The translations under genes and the position numbers were made by a program. Below, one piece after another: positions 4,313 to 8,737 of a stretch of 8,737 nucleotides of DNA (positions are counted from its first letter, which is position 1; each line of letters starts with the position of its first letter). A model generated the notes under the pieces. That model saw nothing but the letters and a program-made list of their open reading frames with translations, made no database searches and had not been told where the DNA came from. The stretch covers positions 1 to 8,737 of the forward strand of contig CAYRZL010000099.1 of NCBI GenBank assembly GCA_964428795.1. Direction: 5' to 3'. The DNA comes from CAYRZL01 sp964428795 (GTDB lineage Bacteria > Bacillota > Clostridia > Lachnospirales > Lachnospiraceae).

Positions 4313-6942
4313 TTTGTGATAGTAGCTTTATGCTCAGATCCCGGAGTCTTGTAATCGATGATGACTTTCTGGTTGATCAACGCTTGAAGTTTAGTTGCAA
4401 TGTCTTGCTTATACTGTTCTAAGGCCAGATATTTTTTCGATATCTCCTTTTGTGCAATCAAGTCAAGCTGACCTTTCTCGTTAATCGGAAGATCAATCGT
4501 CACTTTTTTTATCATAAATGGCGGCAATGACGTATATTCGTTTTCGCCATTAGATCCTTCTCTTCCCTTTTTCAGTTCTCTAAAAATAGGTTCTAAAAGG
4601 TATTTTACATAATTCAAGTCAAGGTTATTAATTTTTGGAACAAGAATTCCTCTATGATTGGTTGCTGAGAAAGGAGTTTCATGTATCATCATATAACCTG
4701 CTAGTCCATCAATAGCCCAGCTTAGACAGGGAATGTCGTAATCATAGGTATCTATCTTGGCGAACTCTCCAAAGGTGTTTCCAGAAAAAACGTCGTATTC
4801 GCCGGGATGTTTTTGTGTGTACGCTTTTGTATATCTCCCCTTTCCTCTTTCAATAGTGAACAAGTCTGTTATCAAAAAGGATTTGACCGCCACGATTGGA
4901 GCTTCTGAATCTTCGATTTCCGTCAATGGTTCGGCAAGTTCAGATATCGCCGATGCTGTATCTACAAGCATTAATCGAAAATCTCTTAAGCCAATGGTTT
5001 TTACCTCGTCTTCAATCCCCAAGGCAATTCGTTCATCATGTGACCACCAGCGATCTACACACCAATGACTCCCTTCATAGAGTTCATTAATGCCAACTAT
5101 CTTGCAACGCTTGTCTTCAGTGGTAAACTTTGTCTTTGACCCTTTAAACATGTTGAACAAGTCAGAGGCATTCTCTAAATCATTCTGCTCTATATCAAAA
5201 CGGTACACGTCTCGCGTCTCTCCTATTTCAGAGCAAAGATATGTAAAAATAGGCGATGTCTGCTTCTCTAAAGTCGAAACTCCATTAAGGATAACGGGAA
5301 CCTTTTTTGTCATTGCCAAAATATATGTTTTCTTGTTTGTGGTAAAAAATGTATTAAGTGGGAGTGAAATGATGGCATCTACATTACACTGATCCAAAAT
5401 GAAATCTCTAAGCTTTTTGTCGTTGCTCCTATTCATGATTCCATCTGGAACAACTACAAATGCCTTCCCGCCAGGCTTAAGAGCGCGAACAATCCACTCC
5501 ATGAATAAGCCTTCAATTCCCATTGCACTTATTGCAAAGTGCCGATTAAGGGTTTCATCTTTTGCGATCTCTTCTTTGAGATTACTGCTTCCACTCATAA
5601 CATAGGGTGGATTCGTTAAAATCAGATCGTATTTGTCATTTATCGGCTTTGCTAATGTCCCCAAGATAGAGTTCGTTTGCAGAAGAAACGTATCGTTAAA
5701 TAATTCTGCAAAGCGTTTGGTCATATCTGGATGCTCTTTTATCATGCCAGACATATAAATTAACATGTTTGCCTTAGCAAGAATTATTGTTTTCTGCTCA
5801 TCTTTATCAAAGCCTTTATCAAATCCTGACAAAGTGATTTGAGGCTTCAGTTCGCCATTTTCTATATGATAGTAGCGATGAAGATCATGTAAAATCGGCT
5901 CCAAGAGAAACTTACCAACGCCGCAGGCAGGATCACAAATTTCCATTCCTGGGCTAATGTCAACCATATTAACAATAGCCCTGACAACCTTTAGCGGAGT
6001 GAAATACTGCCCCCAATTCTTTTTGCTTATGGATTCCTTTAGGAATGTCTCAAAAAGCTTACTTTTAAAATCATAGTCAATGTTTTCAAGTGTTCCGAAG
6101 TCATTGAATCGCTTCAGAATGCGATGAAACACACTGGCATATCCCGAGACGGCCTTGTCGTCCTTAGATACAAAGATAGTCCCATTAATAATGGTCGTCT
6201 TATCTTTAGGGTTTCCCGGAAATAGTTCTTTGATTTTTATTCTTACTGTCGAGGCATAAAACTCTAAAACTTCATTCTCGTTATTCCCGGAGTAACGTCC
6301 TAACAGATCATAGAAGGAATACATTCCCTTCAGCACTCCAAGATCACTCAGATATTTGAAGATAAAAATCTCTACAAACGTATATAAGCAATTTTCAGGC
6401 GTTGCGCCAGAAACTGCCCATAAATCCTGCCATATCTTTTCAGCCAACGGCAACGGATCTACAGATGCCGCCACTTTTATCATGTCATTTGATGCGCTGA
6501 TAGATGAACGGATTTTGTTTATCAGTGTAATACAATCGGTGCTTCTTTTTTCAAAATTTAAGGAGATTTTACTTCCATCTTCTTGCAGGATTTCATTTCC
6601 AGTCGCTGGATTTATCCAAAAACTCTTTTTTCCGTCTGTAACAATATATACTCTTGCCTGTAGTGCTTGAGCAGTATCAAGTTCCTGTGCAATAGCTGCT
6701 GCGATCTGCTTTTCCGTTCTAAGCTGAGCAGGGGTTTTGTATTCTATCGCCGCAATGACTATTGGTTTACTTATAATGAGGGCATCTGGTTTCTTCCTCT
6801 CAAATTCGTCATAATCTCTGTCAGGAATTATCTTTGCCGCCTTGAGAGCTTTCAAAGTAGTTGCGCCAATGTTATAAAAATTCCATTCCCCCATTTTTTC
6901 CGGAGCTTCTACCAAATTCCTTTGTATTAATTCTTCATTCAT
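4309..6942 (-). CDS. Single-chain restriction-modification enzyme (Type IIG-like; nuclease, N6-adenine methylase and specificity domains)
   Basis: An 877-residue enzyme with three parts. The N-terminal region has a PD-(D/E)xK nuclease signature: PD at 52-53 and EYK at 67-69, in the style of the HsdR N-terminal domain. The middle is an HsdM-type methylase (about 160-620) with WGQYFTPLKVVRAIV (310-324), SAM motif DPACGVGKFL (337-346) and catalytic NPPY (444-447). The C-terminal part (about 688-860) resembles one half of a Type I specificity subunit: a target-recognition domain followed by a helical segment (KEISKKYLALEQYKQDI). Having all three on one chain suggests a Type IIG system that both methylates and cuts. 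The ATG at 6942 has a G-rich RBS eight bases upstream and overlaps a leader ORF. By eye it is more A/T-rich than the genes to its left, consistent with separate acquisition. Confidence 0.85.
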   Translation of the reverse strand: MNEELIQRNLVEAPEKMGEWNFYNIGATTLKALKAAKIIPDRDYDEFERKKPDALIISKPIVIAAIEYKTPAQLRTEKQIAAAIAQELDTAQALQARVYIVTDGKKSFWINPATGNEILQEDGSKISLNFEKRSTDCITLINKIRSSISASNDMIKVAASVDPLPLAEKIWQDLWAVSGATPENCLYTFVEIFIFKYLSDLGVLKGMYSFYDLLGRYSGNNENEVLEFYASTVRIKIKELFPGNPKDKTTIINGTIFVSKDDKAVSGYASVFHRILKRFNDFGTLENIDYDFKSKLFETFLKESISKKNWGQYFTPLKVVRAIVNMVDISPGMEICDPACGVGKFLLEPILHDLHRYYHIENGELKPQITLSGFDKGFDKDEQKTIILAKANMLIYMSGMIKEHPDMTKRFAELFNDTFLLQTNSILGTLAKPINDKYDLILTNPPYVMSGSSNLKEEIAKDETLNRHFAISAMGIEGLFMEWIVRALKPGGKAFVVVPDGIMNRSNDKKLRDFILDQCNVDAIISLPLNTFFTTNKKTYILAMTKKVPVILNGVSTLEKQTSPIFTYLCSEIGETRDVYRFDIEQNDLENASDLFNMFKGSKTKFTTEDKRCKIVGINELYEGSHWCVDRWWSHDERIALGIEDEVKTIGLRDFRLMLVDTASAISELAEPLTEIEDSEAPIVAVKSFLITDLFTIERGKGRYTKAYTQKHPGEYDVFSGNTFGEFAKIDTYDYDIPCLSWAIDGLAGYMMIHETPFSATNHRGILVPKINNLDLNYVKYLLEPIFRELKKGREGSNGENEYTSLPPFMIKKVTIDLPINEKGQLDLIAQKEISKKYLALEQYKQDIATKLQALINQKVIIDYKTPGSEHKATITN

Positions 6943-7001
6943 TGATAGCACCCCCCCTTCGCATTATTAGTGTGTTCGGCAAGATATAAATTAACCGCCA
7001 T
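6939..7001 (-). CDS. 20-residue leader ORF coupled to the restriction-modification gene
   Basis: On the minus strand a perfect AGGAGG (7013-7008) lies six bases before an ATG at 7001, opening MAVNLYLAEHTNNAKGGCYQ. Its TGA (6941-6939) overlaps the ATG of the restriction-modification gene (6942-6940) as ATGA. The G-run that serves as RBS for the enzyme encodes Gly-Gly within this leader. The arrangement is classic translational coupling, in which ribosomes finishing the leader can restart on the enzyme. The leader may be regulatory only; the peptide matches nothing I recognise. Confidence 0.6.
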   Translation of the reverse strand: MAVNLYLAEHTNNAKGGCYQ

Positions 7002-7052
7002 TGCGCACCTCCTGCAACTTATAATACAAGATATAGTATAGCATAATGGCGG
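6995..7052. promoter_or_regulatory. Inverted repeat spanning the promoter and leader start (possible operator)
   Basis: CCGCCATT at 6995-7002 is mirrored by AATGGCGG at 7045-7052, a perfect 8-bp inverted repeat with arms 42 bases apart. One arm lies inside the -35/-10 spacer; the other covers the leader start codon. Because transcription starts between them they cannot form a hairpin in the message, so a DNA-binding regulator with two half-sites is the better reading. No such regulator gene is seen nearby. Confidence 0.35.
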
Positions 7053-7063
7053 CAAAGTGCCAA
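7035..7063 (-). promoter_or_regulatory. Sigma-70-type promoter for leader and restriction-modification gene
   Basis: On the minus strand a -35 TTGGCA (7063-7058) and a -10 TATACT (7040-7035) are separated by exactly 17 bases, each close to consensus. Transcription would start near 7028, leaving about 27 bases before the leader ATG. No competing minus-strand gene lies upstream, so this is the likely promoter. Confidence 0.65.
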
Positions 7064-7307
7064 CATTATAGTTTCGCGTAAGAACAAATTATTGCTTCAT
7101 TCTTTTCCGTTTCATCTAGCGAACTGGGAATTTCTAAGTCCCCGGGATTCTTCGAAATTCCTGCCTCCCCCCGGAAAATTTGCGTGACACCGTGTACAGT
7201 GTTGAATTTGAGGTTTTTTCCGTATAAGAATTATGAAACAGGTTTTATTTTTCCTGTCATGCTTGGACGATATACGACCAAATAGATTCTGGAGGGGGTG
7301 AGGTTTT
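7064..7307. other. Intergenic region with no convincing gene
   Basis: I find no supported coding region. It holds an 8-bp inverted repeat, GGAATTTC 7127-7134 and GAAATTCC 7154-7161, enclosing CCCGGG. Several weak rightward promoter-like pairs also occur, for example TTGAGG with TTATGA 17 bases later, before a very strong RBS (GGAGGGGGTGAGG, 7291-7303). A rightward promoter for the broken gene at 7308 must lie here if that gene was ever expressed, but I cannot pick one with confidence. Confidence 0.4.
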
Positions 7308-7347
7308 ATGAAGGACAGCGTGGTTTCGTGTGGCATCCAAGGACAGG

Positions 7348-7529
7348 TCAATAACTCATGACTAAAGTCACGAGCTTGCATTATGGGTTATTGAGCAGAG
7401 GCATGATACGGCAGGTGCGTTTAGCGCCTGACCACTACGGGATTTGCCAAGTCCCGTACACTGGGATGTGGCCGTACCGAGCCTATGGCATCACAACAGG
7501 CATTATGCCTGATTTATCATGAGGAGACA
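7348..7529 (+). ncRNA. HEARO/omegaRNA-like structured RNA, copy 2
   Basis: It has the same fold as copy 1, shifted by 4149 bases. The three differences keep pairing: GCACCT becomes GCGCCT (A-U to G-U in the small hairpin, with an extra closing C-G pair because the following T is G), and TCTCGTA becomes TCCCGTA (G-U to G-C). Silent, pairing-compatible changes point to selection on structure in the parent family. The 5' flank that would supply the guide differs from copy 1, as expected for omegaRNAs that take their guide from the insertion site. Whether either copy is transcribed is unknown. Confidence 0.65.
7355..7374 (+). repeat. Left terminal hairpin, copy 2
   Basis: CTCATGACTAAAGTCACGAG, identical to the left hairpin of copy 1. 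Confidence 0.75.
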
Positions 7530-7532
7530 GCT

Positions 7533-7609
7533 ATGTTCCGGGTGGATCCCCGTTCATGCTGACAAAGCGGTGCGGAAAGATCCGCCGGATGCTGTTTCCG
7601 TGCTTATAA
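7533..7609 (+). pseudogene. iscB: iscB N-terminal remnant, copy 2
   Basis: The RBS (GAGGAG) and ATG (7533) persist, but 19 bases after the ATG are lost. From the ATG the frame now ends at TGA within nine codons. The original iscB frame downstream of the deletion reads VPGGSPFMLTKRCGKIRRML and then FPCL with TAA at 7607-7609. Together with copy 1 this rebuilds an IscB start with the PLMP-like motif and the basic KRCGKIRRML segment. Everything beyond is deleted. Confidence 0.7.
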
Positions 7610-7628
7610 GGAAGTTTTACCGATTCAT

Positions 7629-7648
7629 CCCATGACTAAAGTCACGGG
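7629..7648 (+). repeat. Right terminal hairpin, copy 2
   Basis: CCCATGACTAAAGTCACGGG, identical to the right hairpin of copy 1 and again about 20 bases inside the end. Confidence 0.75.
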
Positions 7649-7756
7649 TATTCTCGGTAAATTTGTAAAGAAAAAGTAACTGTTGACTGTATGGATGGGA
7701 ATCAGGATGAGGGGGAGTTCCTCTTAGATGTCCTTACCATCTATACCCTAAAAAAG

Positions 7757-7796
7757 AATAAGTCTGCAAGCTGTTTTGATTGCTTACAAACTTATT
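7757..7796. promoter_or_regulatory. Long imperfect hairpin before the secreted-protein gene
   Basis: AATAAGTCTGCAAGC (7757-7771) pairs with GCTTACAAACTTATT (7782-7796) with two mismatches in 15 and a 10-base loop. The RBS of the next gene starts five bases later. On the minus strand the stem is followed by a T-run (complement of AAAAAAG), so it could terminate leftward transcription. On the plus strand no T-run follows, so a role in message stability or start-site access is more likely. It also overlaps the restored 3' part of the broken gene. Confidence 0.45.
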
Positions 7797-7814
7797 ATAC
7801 GAGGAGGAATTTTT

Positions 7815-8684
7815 ATGTTTATTAGGAAACATATGTTATGCTGTGGGGAAAAGGACCTTGGAACGCCCTCAAAACCCCCATGGAAACGGAGAACTTTGGC
7901 TGTTGTACTTTCAGCCGCCATTTGTGCAGGTATATTTGGAGTGTCAAATATTACGAAGGCGGAGGCCAGTGACACTGAAGCCACTGTTACATGGAAGAAG
8001 GTCAGCCAGAAGATCAACGAAAATAACCAGTATGTTTATGATGGTTCGAAAACAGACTCTACCATGTCTGGGCGTGTATTGCAAAAAACGTCCGAAACTA
8101 ATGGCTGGTATTATGTTGAAAATGGCGCCGTTTCGTCAAAATCCGGGCTGTATGCAAACAGTAAAGGATTTTGGAATGTTGTGAAAGGGAAGGTGGATTT
8201 TACTGCCGGAATCATAAAGTGCGGGGACGGAAACTGGTATTATTTCAATAAAGACCGTTATTTCCAGGCAAATGACACAATCATGGAAAATGACAATGGC
8301 TGGTGGTACCTCGTGGACGGGAAAGTGGATTTTACCGAAAACGGTTTTGCGACGAATGCGAACGGCGTGTGGAAGCTTACGAACGGGAAAGTGACATTTG
8401 ATGAAACCGGGATAGCGAAGGACACGACAGGTGAAGTAAGCAAGGGTGACTGGTTGTACTACAAGAACAGTAAGTTTGACCCGACCGCAACGACCGTCGC
8501 CAAAAATGAGAACGGCTGGTGGTATGTTGAAAGTGGAATGGTGGATTTCTCATACACGGGACTCGCTTCTAACGAGAACGGAAGATGGTATGTCCAGGAC
8601 GGATATGTCAGCCTGACGTATAACGGGACCATAACATATAAGGGGACTACTTACACGATTAAAAACAGTAAGGTTGTATCATAA
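7815..8684 (+). CDS. Secreted protein with cell-wall-binding-like tryptophan/tyrosine repeats
   Basis: A 289-residue exported protein. A long polar N-terminus (1-26, containing Cys9-Cys10 and ending KRR) leads into a hydrophobic stretch (27-42) and a likely signal peptidase site after KAEA (residue 51). The rest is about eight short repeats of the form NGWWYV..GKVDF..TG, for example at 96, 118, 139, 161, 184, 211, 233 and 256. These resemble the cell-wall or glucan-binding type repeats abundant in secreted Lachnospiraceae proteins. No catalytic domain is present, so it is a stand-alone binding or surface protein. The start at 7815 follows GAGGAGG (7801-7807) by seven bases; an in-frame TTG at 7776 lies inside a hairpin and is rejected. 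The partner or ligand is unknown. Confidence 0.8.
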   Translation: MFIRKHMLCCGEKDLGTPSKPPWKRRTLAVVLSAAICAGIFGVSNITKAEASDTEATVTWKKVSQKINENNQYVYDGSKTDSTMSGRVLQKTSETNGWYYVENGAVSSKSGLYANSKGFWNVVKGKVDFTAGIIKCGDGNWYYFNKDRYFQANDTIMENDNGWWYLVDGKVDFTENGFATNANGVWKLTNGKVTFDETGIAKDTTGEVSKGDWLYYKNSKFDPTATTVAKNENGWWYVESGMVDFSYTGLASNENGRWYVQDGYVSLTYNGTITYKGTTYTIKNSKVVS

Positions 8685-8705
8685 GGACTAACTGTTAAGT
8701 ATCAA

Positions 8706-8725
8706 AATACATAGAAATATGTATT
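8706..8725 (+). terminator. Small A/T-rich hairpin after the last gene
   Basis: AATACATA (8706-8713) pairs perfectly with TATGTATT (8718-8725) around a GAAA loop, 21 bases after the stop codon. It lacks G-C pairs and a clear T-run, so it is at best a weak terminator and might instead be a protein-binding palindrome. Confidence 0.3.
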
Positions 8726-8737
8726 AAAACATAGACA

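Larger units (their letters stand above)
7352..7668 (+). mobile_element. Copy 2 of the non-autonomous IscB/ISC-derived element
   Basis: This 317-bp copy is in the same orientation as the one at 3203-3537. It is nearly identical over the RNA region (three differences that I can see in about 182 bases). It lacks 19 bases right after the iscB ATG and has one extra A, which keeps the KRCGKIRRML reading frame. Its end hairpins are intact. Left flank CAGGTCAA and right flank AGAAAAAG join into an open frame, which supports the chosen ends. Flanks outside 7347-7669 are unrelated to those of copy 1, so this is dispersed transposition rather than a segmental duplication. Confidence 0.75.
7308..7825 (+). 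pseudogene. Small gene interrupted by the repeat element
   Basis: An excellent RBS (GGAGGGGGTGAGG, 7291-7303) precedes ATG 7308, opening MKDSVVSCGIQGQV. In the present sequence it stops at 7361 inside the element (VNNS, stop). If 7352-7668 is removed, the frame continues as KEKVTVDCMDGNQDEGEFL and on to a TAG at 7823-7825, giving 66 residues. The restored frame overlaps the start of the next gene by 11 bases, so the real gene may have been expressed just ahead of it. I do not recognise the protein. The strong RBS and the restored frame argue that it was a real gene before insertion. Confidence 0.55.

Noticed and set aside
4216..4422. Rightward 68-residue ORF over the convergent junction
   Set aside because: It covers the terminator hairpin and the antisense of the enzyme's C-terminus, and has no RBS.
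4757..6930. Several rightward ORFs of 64-104 residues inside the restriction-modification gene
   Set aside because: They are antisense to a long, motif-rich coding region and lack ribosome binding sites and recognisable domains.
7127..7161. GGAATTTC/GAAATTCC inverted repeat as a terminator or operator
   Set aside because: Arms are 8 bp with a 19-base gap and no T-run; no gene end or clear promoter is adjacent, so it is recorded only in the intergenic entry.
7112..7381. Leftward 89-residue ORF across the 7112-7381 region
   Set aside because: No ribosome binding site or domain, low-complexity basic composition, and its first third is antisense to the repeat element and the broken small gene; likely chance.
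3203..7668. The two direct repeats as ends (long terminal repeats or att sites) of one composite element carrying the restriction-modification gene
   Set aside because: Each copy has its own complete pair of end hairpins and its own coding-frame joint, so they are independent insertions. Recombination between them could still delete the middle, but nothing shows it was mobilised as a unit.
7774..7800. Promoter TTTTGA/TATACG just before the secreted-protein gene
   Set aside because: The start of transcription would fall in or past the ribosome binding site, which would leave no usable 5' leader.
1..8737. CRISPR array
   Set aside because: No regularly spaced short repeats with unique spacers; the only long repeat occurs twice and about 4 kb apart.

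Overview
The window looks like part of a plasmid or integrative/conjugative element from a Gram-positive anaerobe of the class Clostridia, most likely Lachnospiraceae. The signs are strong AGGAGG-type ribosome binding sites, a type II (actin-like) partition pair, DUF551 and ASCH phage/element genes, and a secreted protein built of NGWWYV..GKVDF repeats. The taxonomic call rests on gene style only; no 16S rRNA or tRNA is present.

Layout. Positions 1-4229 form one rightward, tightly packed gene string: ParM-like actin ATPase (72-1010), ribbon-helix-helix ParR-like adaptor (1013-1390), signal peptidase I (1404-2009), a small three-helix membrane protein (2020-2289), a DUF551 remnant (2286-2438), a 47-residue Cys-rich protein (2435-2578), an ASCH-domain protein (2575-3216) and an uncharacterised protein (3555-4229). 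A GC-rich hairpin at 4278-4304 separates this from a convergent leftward gene, an 877-residue single-chain restriction-modification enzyme (6942-4309). That gene has its own promoter and is preceded by a 20-codon leader ORF that overlaps its start by ATGA. Rightward again come a broken small gene (7308-7825) and a secreted repeat protein (7815-8684).

The most interesting part is a dispersed repeat present twice in direct orientation (about 3199-3538 and 7348-7669). Each copy has (i) a 20-nt hairpin near each end with the same core, (ii) about 180 nt that folds into a nested multi-branch RNA with paired changes between the copies, and (iii) a ribosome binding site and the first codons of an IscB-type protein (PLM.TKRCGKIRRML, the N-terminal PLMP region), with the rest of the gene deleted. 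I read this as a non-autonomous derivative of an IscB (ISC, IS200/IS605 superfamily) transposon that keeps its HEARO/omegaRNA and its ends but has lost the nuclease. Removing each copy at the same internal joint (after TCAA) restores an open reading frame at both sites. That maps the element ends without target duplication. It also shows that one copy broke a small gene and the other sits in what would otherwise be a continuous ASCH-plus-downstream frame.

How the parts fit: the ParM/ParR pair would stabilise the replicon, the restriction-modification enzyme would defend it or make the host dependent on it, and the ASCH, DUF551 and small genes are typical accessory cargo. The omegaRNA-bearing repeats are passengers that have reshaped the genes they entered. 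No replication, integrase or conjugation gene lies in the window.
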